The translations under genes were made by a program, and so were the position numbers. Source: DTU019 sp050949825 (lineage in GTDB: Bacteria > Bacillota > Syntrophomonadia > Syntrophomonadales > Syntrophomonadaceae). From it: 64,000 nucleotides of DNA. The notes beneath the pieces are model-generated. The model did not search any database, was not told the origin of the DNA, and saw only the letters and a list, made by a program, of their open reading frames with translations. Where the stretch lies: NCBI GenBank assembly GCA_050949825.1, contig JBMNGL010000003.1, positions 372,001 to 436,000 of the forward strand, read 5' to 3'. Of this stretch, positions 17,335 to 25,221 are shown one piece after another (positions within the stretch are counted from its first letter, which is position 1; the number at the start of each line of letters is the position of its first letter).

Positions 17335-17793
17335 GTGAGAGACACCTATGTCCAATGTGGCAGCTGTGAGGTGTATGGGTTCTGCACACAGACTGAAGCA
17401 GAATGTGAAGCCTATTATACGGGTTTCGGCTGGGACAAAGATAGAGAATTCCCCGGATGCAACACCTGCTCGGTAAGTCTGTGCAGCCAAACAGCTTCGG
17501 AATGTGACGCTTATAAAGAGATAAATGGCGTCGGTCAGATTGTCTTCACTGATGCTGCCGACCCGCAAGCCCTGACACATAAACTGCCTGCCAACCTGGG
17601 TCTGATGAACTGGTTTACCGGCGTAATTGACCGCATTAGCACCGGCGATGTCATGGCCCTGGTCACCATCCGTTGCGGAGATCAGCGTTTGACCTCCATG
17701 CTGCCAATATCCAAACTCTATGAATTGCAGTATAAAGTCGGCGACACCGTATCTGTAGCGATTAAAGCCGTCAATGTAGTTTTGATGCGCTAA
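17335..17793 (+). CDS. Cys-rich N-terminus plus TOBE domain protein
   Basis: The C-terminal ~65 residues (FTGVIDRISTGDVMALVTIRC...ISKLYELQYKVGDTVSVAIKAVNVVLMR) form a TOBE/Mop-like module of the molybdate/tungstate-binding type. The N-terminal ~70 residues hold two Cys repeats (CGSCEVYGFCTQTEAECEAY and CNTCSVSLCSQTASECDAY) that resemble each other and could bind metal or an Fe-S cluster. GTG start with AGGAGGGAAG upstream. It stands alone, ending against a palindromic repeat. Oxyanion binding is a family inference; the fusion itself I do not recognise. Confidence 0.75.
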   Translation: MRDTYVQCGSCEVYGFCTQTEAECEAYYTGFGWDKDREFPGCNTCSVSLCSQTASECDAYKEINGVGQIVFTDAADPQALTHKLPANLGLMNWFTGVIDRISTGDVMALVTIRCGDQRLTSMLPISKLYELQYKVGDTVSVAIKAVNVVLMR

Positions 17794-17871
17794 GGTGCCA
17801 GGCACCACAGAACAGTTAAAGTTATTGGAGGAGGGCATAGCCCTCCTCCAATTATCTGTGGTGCTGGCACC
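17794..17871. repeat. Palindromic repeat with GGTGCCAGGCACC-type ends
   Basis: The outer ends GGTGCCAGGCACCACAGA and TCTGTGGTGCTGGCACC are near-complementary. An inner perfect 13-bp stem ATTGGAGGAGGGC/GCCCTCCTCCAAT with a 3-nt loop lies between them. It starts right after the TOBE stop codon and ends seven bases before the stop of the convergent ABC gene. Its outer ends match those of the 84-bp palindromes at 59586 and 61816, but its interior differs. Confidence 0.8.
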
Positions 17872-17877
17872 TTAGCT

Positions 17878-19134
17878 TTAGCTATCCGCCTCTCCTTCCA
17901 TGATACCCATGGCCTGATCGGCATCTTCCACCACATAAACCCCACTGTTGAGCAAGTGCTGGTACATAAGCGTGGCTTTCCCTCCGGTGTAATCCCGTTG
18001 CGCAATATCTCCGGCATCAATTACAATCACTGGTGCACCGCGTTCCGCCATTTCCAGTACTGCTTGCAGATTAGGCAGATTGCCGGAACCAAAAGGAATC
18101 GGGGGCAGGATGATAAAATCAGCCCCCAGCATGGCCTGGCGGTTGGACTGATCCTCGGCGGCACCGATTTCACTGAACGGCGCAGCTTCAACGACCTTAA
18201 ATCCCTGTCGTTTGGCTTCCTGCCAGTCTGAATCGCCGATATTGATCACCCCGGCGCTGACATCCCAGGCCCGCTCCTGCAGATAGTGAAACAGCAAGGC
18301 GCTGGAACCACCCCCCCCCACCACATGCACCCGATGATGGGTTGTGCTGCTATAGTGATTGACAGGCTGAAGAAACAGCATCGGCCTTCCTCCGGGATGA
18401 CGCTGCTCCACCTTTACCTCACAGCCATAAATGTTTTTTATCAGTTCCTCGGTCAGAACCTGGGCGGGGCGGCCGGCAGTAAATATCTTACCGTCTTTCA
18501 AAACCAACAGATTGTCGCAATACTGCGAGGCCAGATTAAGATCATGAACCACCATCACCGCGGTTAAGCCCTGTTCATAGCGCAAACGGTTCAGTAATTC
18601 CATGATCTCAATCTGATAATTTAAATCCAGAAAAGAAGTGGGCTCATCCAGGAATAACACCTGAGGCTCCTGAGCCAGGGCACGGGCAATCAAAACGCGC
18701 TGTTTTTCTCCCCCGCTTAACTCTGTTACCACCCGGGCAGCCAGATCCAGGGTGTTGGTCTGCTGCAAGGCCTGATGCACCATCTCCCGATCGCGGGGGC
18801 CTTCTTTTTGAAAGCGTTTCAAATGCGGTATGCGCCCCATCATTACCACATCTTCAACCGTAAAGGGAAAGTCCAGCCCAGACTCCTGGGGTACTACTGC
18901 CAGTCGGCGCGCTACCTGGGCGGGGCGCATTTTGTAAATATCGTCTTCCTGCAACAGGATACTCCCATATTTGGGCGGTAGCACCCGGCTCATGGCTTTC
19001 AATAAGGTGGATTTACCCGATCCGTTCGGTCCCACAATGCCAAGGAATTCTCCTGCAGATACCTGTAAAGTAGCATCAAGCAGGACAGGCGAAGATCCAT
19101 AGCCACAGGTCACTCCCAATACATCCAGCAACAC
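17878..19134 (-). CDS. Cobalamin/Fe3+-siderophore-type ABC transporter ATP-binding protein with C-terminal extension
   Basis: FecE/BtuD-type ATPase energising the permease encoded upstream. Walker A GPNGSGKST, signature LSGGEKQR and Walker B VLFLDEPTS are intact in the first ~240 residues. The remaining ~165 residues form an additional Rossmann-like region beginning HRVHVVGGGGSSALLFHYLQ, which standard transport ATPases lack. The frame is open to 19188, but that stretch holds a 12-bp direct repeat and no ribosome site. GGGGAG lies eight bases before GTG 19134, giving (M)LLDVLGVTCGYG; GTG 19143 is the alternative. Last gene of a binding protein-permease-ATPase operon. Confidence 0.88.
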   Translation of the reverse strand: MLLDVLGVTCGYGSSPVLLDATLQVSAGEFLGIVGPNGSGKSTLLKAMSRVLPPKYGSILLQEDDIYKMRPAQVARRLAVVPQESGLDFPFTVEDVVMMGRIPHLKRFQKEGPRDREMVHQALQQTNTLDLAARVVTELSGGEKQRVLIARALAQEPQVLFLDEPTSFLDLNYQIEIMELLNRLRYEQGLTAVMVVHDLNLASQYCDNLLVLKDGKIFTAGRPAQVLTEELIKNIYGCEVKVEQRHPGGRPMLFLQPVNHYSSTTHHRVHVVGGGGSSALLFHYLQERAWDVSAGVINIGDSDWQEAKRQGFKVVEAAPFSEIGAAEDQSNRQAMLGADFIILPPIPFGSGNLPNLQAVLEMAERGAPVIVIDAGDIAQRDYTGGKATLMYQHLLNSGVYVVEDADQAMGIMEGEADS

Positions 19135-19155
19135 CGTTTTCACTCCCCATCTGAT

Positions 19156-19198
19156 ACTCGCTAGTCTAAGTATGCGGGTGGCACCCACTCGCTAGTCT
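19156..19198. repeat. 12-bp direct repeat flanking a GGGTGGCACCC core
   Basis: ACTCGCTAGTCT occurs at 19156-19167 and 19187-19198, separated by 19 bp that contain a near-palindromic GGGTGGCACCC. It lies between the permease and ATPase genes. It may be a remnant of a small insertion with target duplication, or a local slippage product. Confidence 0.5.
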
Positions 19199-19218
19199 CT
19201 GTTTTTTAGTATTTTTCT

Positions 19219-20262
19219 CTATTTATACAGGGATGATTTTTGTTTTCGCAATAAGTAAATAAAGAAGGGACCCCCTATTAAAGCAGTAACAACTCCAACC
19301 GGCAGTTCTTCCGGTGCAATAATGGTGCGCGCCACCATGTCGGCTCCCACCATAAAAATCGCTCCGGTCAAGGCCACCATGGGCAGTAAAACCCGGTGGT
19401 CAGGACCAATGATCAAGCGCACCACATGAGGAATAATCAAACCCACAAAACCGATCAAGCCGGACACGGAAACACATGATCCGATCAGCAAGGCTGCCGC
19501 CACCAGCAGCATCAGCTTTACCCTTTCCACATCTATGCCCAGGTGCTGGGCCTGTTCCTCTCCAATCAGCATACCATTCAATTCCCGGGCATACATAAAT
19601 GCAATCGCGGTTCCAATCAAAGCGTAAGGGATGAACATCCATACATAATCCCAACCCCGGCTGGAAAAGCCACCCAATAACCAAAAGACCACCTGGTGCA
19701 ACTGATCGCCGCTATAAAACATAGCCAGCGATTGCAAGGCCGACAGGAAAGAATTCACCGCTATACCGGCCAATAATAAGGTCATCACCGGCACCTTCCC
19801 CCCGGTGCGGGCCAAGTTGTAAACCAGAAATATGGTCAGCACCGCACAGATAAAGGCAAAGACAGGTATGCCATAGGTATATTTTAACCCGGAGCTGCCC
19901 AACAGCAAAATAGCGCTTACAGCCCCCAGGGCAGCGCCGGAAGAAACCCCGATTACATAAGGATCGGCCATGGGGTTGCGAAACAGTCCCTGGAAAATAG
20001 CCCCGGCTACGGACAAACCGATGCCCACCATCGCACCCAACAGCACCCGGGGGAGGCGAATACTCCAAATGATAATGTCGTGAGACAGCATCTTGCCCGT
20101 ATAGGAAGCACTTGATCCGTCCAGGTGGCCTTTAAGCAAGGCCACCACTTCTTGCGGAGGAATCCATACCGCACCGATGCCAATGCCAATAATCACCAAT
20201 AGCACTAAAACCAGGGTCAGGATTAACATGATCATGGAAACATTCCGTTGTTTATGATGCAT
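19219..20262 (-). CDS. FecCD/BtuC-type ABC transporter permease
   Basis: Membrane channel for a cobalamin, heme or Fe3+-siderophore importer. At 347 aa with about ten hydrophobic helices it matches the family. Typical segments are IRLPRVLLGAMVGIGLSVAGAIFQGLFRNPMADPYVIGVSSGAALGA in the first half and SVSGLIGFVGLIIPHVVRLIIGPDHR in the second; each is only partly quoted in other entries. The start ATG has a weak site. It lies between the binding-protein and ATPase genes. Confidence 0.92.
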   Translation of the reverse strand: MHHKQRNVSMIMLILTLVLVLLVIIGIGIGAVWIPPQEVVALLKGHLDGSSASYTGKMLSHDIIIWSIRLPRVLLGAMVGIGLSVAGAIFQGLFRNPMADPYVIGVSSGAALGAVSAILLLGSSGLKYTYGIPVFAFICAVLTIFLVYNLARTGGKVPVMTLLLAGIAVNSFLSALQSLAMFYSGDQLHQVVFWLLGGFSSRGWDYVWMFIPYALIGTAIAFMYARELNGMLIGEEQAQHLGIDVERVKLMLLVAAALLIGSCVSVSGLIGFVGLIIPHVVRLIIGPDHRVLLPMVALTGAIFMVGADMVARTIIAPEELPVGVVTALIGGPFFIYLLRKQKSSLYK

Positions 20263-20283
20263 TATTTACTCTTTCACCATTGA

Positions 20284-21234
20284 TTATTTAAAAAGCTCAG
20301 GATGGATGGCCTGGGCTACGGCCTCCAGGGCATCTACAATCCTTGGTCCGGCCCGGTTTATCAGGTTAGCGTCCAGGCCGACAATCCTACGGTTTTGGAC
20401 AAAGTTGAGATGCTCCCAGCCCTGGCGCTTCAATATCTTCTCCGGGGAAAGGGATTCATTGGACCCATGACCGTAAGAGTGAATCATAATGTCAGGATTT
20501 TTTTCCAGAATAATCTCTTCACTCACCTTGGGATATGAGTCTTTGGAGGGGCCAACGATGTTCTCTCCTCCAGATACGCGAATCAGCTCGCCAATCAGGG
20601 TATTGTCCGCAGCGCTAGTTAAGGGCTCATGCCACACTTCATAGAAAACCCGCGGCTTGGCCCCCTGGGCCTGTTCGACCTTGGCGTTCACCGCATCTAC
20701 CCGCTGTTGCAATCCGGCCAAAAGATTTTGCGCCACCTGCTCCTCACCGGCAGCCTTCCCGATCTGGTTAATGGCAGCAAAGATTTCCGCCATGGTGGTG
20801 GGGCTAAAAACCAATACCTTGACATTAGCCGCTTCCAATGTGGTCACAACTTGATGGTGCATATCCCCGGCCAACACCAGGTCGGGCTGTAATTCGATGA
20901 TCTTCTCTACACTGGGCGTGGAAAAGCCCCCAATTTTAGGTTTGCTGCGCGCCTCCTGGGGATAATCGCAGTATTCGGTCACCCCAACGACACGATCCCC
21001 CAAACCCAAAGCAAAGAGGATCTCGGTATGGCTTGGCGCCAGCGATATAATCCTGACGGGCTGTTTTTCCAGGGTGATCGAGCGGCCGCCATCATCTTCT
21101 ATCGTCAGTGGATAACCTGTGCTGTGACTATCTCCCGCCCGGGGCTGGGGCACAGTCTTTTGGCAGCCGGTCAATGCCATTGTTAGTAATATCAGCAAGA
21201 TAATACATAAGGTTCTCTTCACCCCTGATAACAT
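20284..21234 (-). CDS. ABC transporter substrate-binding lipoprotein (BtuF/FecB type)
   Basis: Extracytoplasmic ligand-binding protein. A lipoprotein signal peptide ends in LTMALTGC (Cys near residue 24), so it is anchored to the membrane's outer face. The PBP2-type domain begins TIEDDGGRSITLEKQPVRII, with SLAPSHTEILFALGLGDRVVGVTEYCDYP as a strong family motif. That motif favours cobalamin over siderophores, but ligand choice cannot be settled by eye. AAGGAGAG precedes the ATG. First gene of the operon. I found no cobalamin riboswitch in the 240 bp upstream, nor a Fur box I could defend. Confidence 0.9.
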   Translation of the reverse strand: MLSGVKRTLCIILLILLTMALTGCQKTVPQPRAGDSHSTGYPLTIEDDGGRSITLEKQPVRIISLAPSHTEILFALGLGDRVVGVTEYCDYPQEARSKPKIGGFSTPSVEKIIELQPDLVLAGDMHHQVVTTLEAANVKVLVFSPTTMAEIFAAINQIGKAAGEEQVAQNLLAGLQQRVDAVNAKVEQAQGAKPRVFYEVWHEPLTSAADNTLIGELIRVSGGENIVGPSKDSYPKVSEEIILEKNPDIMIHSYGHGSNESLSPEKILKRQGWEHLNFVQNRRIVGLDANLINRAGPRIVDALEAVAQAIHPELFK

Positions 21235-21478
21235 ACCATCTCTCCTTTTCCTGATAAATCTATTTTTCCCCTACCTTACTTCATCATTTTATTGCAAGCA
21301 CTGCGCTTTGACAACAGGCTGCCGCCGGGTATAGCTACGAGATCGCCATTTTATCGCAGAATATCCATAAACCTGTGGTGATGCCAGGCACTTATGGGTT
21401 GCCAAATTGCTCAGAATGAATTACATATTAACTATGGGTTTGTTTTTTTAAAAAAATAGGTAATTGAGGTAAAATCTA

Positions 21479-22342
21479 ATGCAGCCAGATTCAAACCAAC
21501 CGTCCACGGCTCAAGCCAATGATGAATTGCGCGCGCGAATCGTCGATTTTTGCCGGACGCATGGCGCCGACCTGCTCGGTTTCGCACCGGTGCAGCGCTG
21601 GGACGATTTCAATGAAGTACCGCTGGATTTTCGTCCCCGGTCTCTGTTTCCCCCTGCCAAAACTGTCATCGTCATCGGCATGGCCATGCCTTTGCCGATC
21701 GTTGAGACCACCCCTTCCTTTCTCCATCTGGAGTTATATACCACCTGCAATCGAGAATTGGATGGTATTGCCTTTAATCTGACCCGTTACCTCAATCGTC
21801 AAGGAACAGCTTCTTATTTCTTTACCCGTGACGGCTATGGCAGCCTCAGCGCCTTAAAACAGCAACCTTATGCGGCTTTTGGTCATACCGCCGCCGCCCG
21901 TTATGCCGGACTGGGCACCGTCGGTCTCAGTCACAACCTGCTCACCCCGGAATATGGGCCTCGGGTCAGGTTTGTTTCGGTGTTCACCGCCGTAGAGCTG
22001 CAAGGCGATCCGGTCATAACCAAAGATCTGTGCATACAATGCGGAGCCTGTGCAAAATGCTGTCCCAAAGGAGCCCTTGAACCTCGCGAAGACCAGATTA
22101 TAGGCGACTTTAACGTAAATCTCTGTATAGATCAGCACATAGACCTGGTGAGAAGGAAATGCTATCCATGTGGGATATGCATTAAGGTTTGTCCCATTGG
22201 CAAAGATCGAGCACTCTACAAACAAAAGGGAATTGTGAAAAAGTACTTGCAGGAAACGGACGCTTTGGCAGCCAATCCCAATGATCCTCAATACCGCTCC
22301 TGGACGCATGTGCGTCGCTATGGCAGCCGTTCACTGGATTAA
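21479..22342 (+). CDS. QueG-like 4Fe-4S protein
   Basis: A 287-aa protein related to epoxyqueuosine reductase and reductive dehalogenase-type iron-sulfur proteins. The N-terminal ~175 residues resemble the cobalamin-binding half of that superfamily (KTVIVIGMAMPLPI; ARYAGLGTVGLSHNLLTPEYGPRVRF). Two ferredoxin clusters follow: CIQCGACAKCCPKGAL and CYPCGICIKVCPIGKD. It lacks the C-terminal HEAT-like extension of full-length QueG, so true tRNA modification activity is uncertain. ATG with GAGG nine bases upstream. Divergent from the corrinoid-type ABC operon, which would fit a cobamide-dependent enzyme (inference). The cupin gene follows 12 bp later. Confidence 0.82.
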   Translation: MQPDSNQPSTAQANDELRARIVDFCRTHGADLLGFAPVQRWDDFNEVPLDFRPRSLFPPAKTVIVIGMAMPLPIVETTPSFLHLELYTTCNRELDGIAFNLTRYLNRQGTASYFFTRDGYGSLSALKQQPYAAFGHTAAARYAGLGTVGLSHNLLTPEYGPRVRFVSVFTAVELQGDPVITKDLCIQCGACAKCCPKGALEPREDQIIGDFNVNLCIDQHIDLVRRKCYPCGICIKVCPIGKDRALYKQKGIVKKYLQETDALAANPNDPQYRSWTHVRRYGSRSLD

Positions 22343-22354
22343 GGAGGTTTTATA

Positions 22355-23083
22355 ATGACTTCATATGCATTGGAACACTTTACCCGCGACATGGAGGCTT
22401 TATTGGCGCCAAAACCGCCCATCGCAGAAATATTGGGGGCGGGCAGTCAACATGTCCACAAGCTGCTGGAAGACACGGAAATCTTAAACCAACTGCTGAC
22501 TCGGCTAGTGCTTGATGACAGTTTTTTAAAGGCACAATACCAGGCTATTGATCCCAACGATATCATCATCTATCGCAGTCCTCAGCGCAGTTTCTCCTTG
22601 CGGGCTTTTATCTGGGAACCGGGGGTGCGTTATCCCATCCATGATCACGGCTCCTGGGGAATCGTGGGCGTCTATCTCAATCCGGTGCGGGAACGCAAAT
22701 ACCTGCGCGTGGACGACGGGCAACAACCACATGCAGCCACCGTGCAAATGAAATCTGATGAAGTGCTGCTACCCGGCCAGGTAACCACTGTTCTGCCCAT
22801 GAATGATGGTATACACCAAATGGAAAACGCCGGGGATCGGGGAGTGGCAGTTTCTATTCATATGTACGGCGCACCGGTGCGCAAAGGGTATATTCAGCTT
22901 TTTGATCCGCATTTCAATTCAGTGCGCCGGGTCTATCCGCCGCAGGCATTTACCCGCGCCCTTGCCATTAGAACCCTGGGTTCGATAGCCCAGCCCTGGT
23001 CCAAAAAGGTCCTGGAACAGGCTTCAAACAGCGATTTGCCTGATTTTATGAAAGAGGAATGCCTGAACGCCCTCGAAAAATAA
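22355..23083 (+). CDS. Cysteine dioxygenase-like cupin protein
   Basis: A 242-aa cupin of the CDO/PCO type. The metal-site signature HDHGSWGIVGVY (residues ~92-103) and later histidines (GIHQMEN, VSIHMYG) are in place. In known members the enzyme oxidises a thiol (cysteine to cysteine sulfinate, or other thiols) with O2, which is odd for a likely strict anaerobe; an O2-independent or detoxifying role is possible. AAGGAGG precedes the ATG. Translationally close to the QueG-like gene, so probably co-transcribed. Confidence 0.82.
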   Translation: MTSYALEHFTRDMEALLAPKPPIAEILGAGSQHVHKLLEDTEILNQLLTRLVLDDSFLKAQYQAIDPNDIIIYRSPQRSFSLRAFIWEPGVRYPIHDHGSWGIVGVYLNPVRERKYLRVDDGQQPHAATVQMKSDEVLLPGQVTTVLPMNDGIHQMENAGDRGVAVSIHMYGAPVRKGYIQLFDPHFNSVRRVYPPQAFTRALAIRTLGSIAQPWSKKVLEQASNSDLPDFMKEECLNALEK

Positions 23084-23513
23084 GCCGATAGGAACGATCT
23101 ATTTTATTTACGATTATCAATGTTTTGATTATGAGCGAGTATCCTGGTTATAAGCGGGCCGTCCCCAGAGGATGGCTTCTTCTATTGTCTGCAGATTATA
23201 CATAATTTGCTGCTACCGACATATGTCCTTATGGGAAAATTGGTAATACTGCTTCAAATTCCGAGTCGACCTTGTTTTGACAACCACACTAAAAATCGTG
23301 CCACAATCACAGCATAAACCCAGGGTATTCGCTCATTGCGGCATGATCAGGCGTGTTAATAATGAGTATAGCGAATCTAGCCAATCTTTCATTATGTAAT
23401 CAATAAACTGCGCACCGGTAAGGCTTGCCATTGCTGCCAGAATGTTAGTTGATATAACCGCCGGCCTTTCGGCCAAACTATTACAGTAATATTCTCAGCA
23501 AAGGAGTCCGTTA
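23084..23513. other. Intergenic region, no gene seen
   Basis: No plausible reading frame with a ribosome site. It contains an imperfect inverted repeat (ATTCGCTCATT near 23330 and AATGAGTATAGCGAAT near 23362) and a GGCCTTTCGGCC hairpin near 23463, before the deacetylase gene. No clear promoter or riboswitch could be assigned. Confidence 0.5.
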
Positions 23514-24374
23514 ATGAAACACAACATTTTGGTTTTATTAGCTATTCTGGCCTTATTATCCATCTCCAGCTGCTCACTGCCATCCCTGGAGAAGAAGTCG
23601 GCCCTGATCAACGATGAAATAATGCACCCCGGCACGATTGACTCCAGCGTTGAAAGTGCGCCTGCCGCCTCTGCCGAGGGAACCCTGGGTTGGTATGTGA
23701 TGCGCAATAAAAATCATACTACCCCCACTATTGATCGCAATCTGGGCTTTAACCTGGCAGATTACCAGGCCTACTATATTGGCAGCCGTGACAAGGTAAT
23801 CTTCCTTACCTTTGATGAGGGGTATGAAAACGGCTATACGGCATCAATTTTGGACACCTTAAAGCAATCACGGGTGCCGGCCGCTTTTTTTGTCACCGTA
23901 CCCTATATTAAAGATAACCCTGCCTTGATTAAGCGTATGGTAGATGAAGGCCACCTGGTCGTAAATCACAGCAAGACCCACCCCTCCATGCCTTCCATCA
24001 CCAGCAATCCAGACAGGTTTAAACATGAACTAATAGATACTGCCCAGGCCTTCAAAGACCTGACCGGTCAAGATATGCCCCTTTTGTTCAGACCGCCCAA
24101 GGGCGAATACAACAAGACCAGCCTGAAGATGACGGCTGACCTGGGCTATAAAACCATTTTCTGGAGTTTTGCTTATGAAGATTGGATGGTTGATCGCCAA
24201 CCCGACCCGGAGAAGTCCTACCAACTGATTATGCAGAATATTCACCCTGGGGAGATCATGCTATTGCATGCGGTCTCCAAAACCAACAATGATATCCTGG
24301 GCCGGGTAATCAGCGGAGTGCAAGGCGAAGGCTATCATTTTGCATCACTGTTGCAGCTTGAAAAGGTACAGTAA
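23514..24374 (+). CDS. PdaA-like polysaccharide (muramic acid) deacetylase lipoprotein
   Basis: NodB-fold deacetylase of the PdaA type, which in spore formers makes muramic delta-lactam in the spore cortex. An N-terminal hydrophobic stretch ends in SISSC, a lipobox. The domain shows IFLTFDEGYENGYT (the PdaA-specific D-to-E form of TFDDG), HLVVNHSKTHPSM with the metal histidines, FRPPKGEYN, and FWSFAYEDW. At 286 aa it fits the family. AAGGAG precedes the ATG. Monocistronic, followed by a repeat-rich gap. Confidence 0.9.
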   Translation: MKHNILVLLAILALLSISSCSLPSLEKKSALINDEIMHPGTIDSSVESAPAASAEGTLGWYVMRNKNHTTPTIDRNLGFNLADYQAYYIGSRDKVIFLTFDEGYENGYTASILDTLKQSRVPAAFFVTVPYIKDNPALIKRMVDEGHLVVNHSKTHPSMPSITSNPDRFKHELIDTAQAFKDLTGQDMPLLFRPPKGEYNKTSLKMTADLGYKTIFWSFAYEDWMVDRQPDPEKSYQLIMQNIHPGEIMLLHAVSKTNNDILGRVISGVQGEGYHFASLLQLEKVQ

Positions 24375-24419
24375 TGGTATAACCATGCAAGATATGGCGT
24401 TCGTCCCTTCATTATTATG

Positions 24420-25075
24420 TTCTGTCATGCTGAGCGCATGCAAATTGTCATTCTGAGCGCAGCGCCCGGTTTTGTCATCCTGAGGGCAACGCCCGAAGGA
24501 TCTTTCGCGAAGCGAATAACTTCCCGGGAAAGATCCTTCGCTCCGCTCAGGATGACACCAGTAGCTTTTATCATTCTGAGCGCATGATCATGTCATTCTG
24601 AGGGCAACGCCCGGTTTTGTCATCCTGAGGGCAACGCCCGAAGGATCTTTCGCGAAGCGAATAACTTCCCGGGAAAGATCCTTCGCTCCGCTCAGGATGA
24701 CACCAGTAGCTTTTATCATTCTGAGCGCATGATCATGTCATCCTGAGGGCAACGCCCGGTTTTGTCATCCTGAGGGCAACGCCCGGTTTTGTCATCCTGA
24801 GGGCAACGCCCGAAGGATCTTGTCAGCCTGAAGCGGCTAACTGCCCGGGAAATTGTCATCCTGCGGGCACCGCCCGAAGGATGACATTCGCAGAAGCGAA
24901 TAACATTCCCGAGCGCAAGATCCTGTCGCTCCGCTCAGGGCATGACGCCCGTAGCTTTTGTCATCCTGAGCGCAACGCCCGGTCATGTCATCCTGAGGGC
25001 AACGCCCGGTTTTGTCATCCTGAGGGCAACGCCCGAAGGATCTTTCGCGAAGCGAATAACCCCCGGGCTTAGACC
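24420..25075. repeat. Cluster of 'tcatcctgagggcaacgcccg' type repeats
   Basis: Many copies of a GTCATCCTGAGGGCAACGCC / AAGGATCTTTCGCGAAGCGAA / AAAGATCCTTCGCTCCGCTC element. A ~144-bp unit occurs almost identically from about 24468 and 24612 and then decays into shorter pieces to 25075. The halves around GGATCTTTCG and GAAAGATCC form imperfect hairpins. Frames across it are low-complexity and have no ribosome site, so I call no gene here. Related copies lie at 48.2-48.4 and 50.1-51.7 kb. Confidence 0.9.
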
Positions 25076-25221
25076 GTGGTGTCCATGCGAAGTCTGGGAC
25101 CATAATTATGCATCGCGGGGCACCACTTGTTTATTCCTTAGAAGGCGCAGCCGGAGAGCACCTATCCGCAGGTAGATGTAGCAGGGTCTGAGGTTTGTTT
25201 ATTTCTTAAAGGAGTGTCATC

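Noticed and set aside
21241..21478. Cobalamin riboswitch upstream of the corrinoid-type importer
   Set aside because: I looked for the conserved GCCACTG-type box and surrounding motifs on both strands and did not find them; the space is also short.
24837..25175. Frames across the repeat cluster
   Set aside because: Translated repeats (PQDDKTGRC-type peptides), no ribosome site, composition explained entirely by the DNA repeats.
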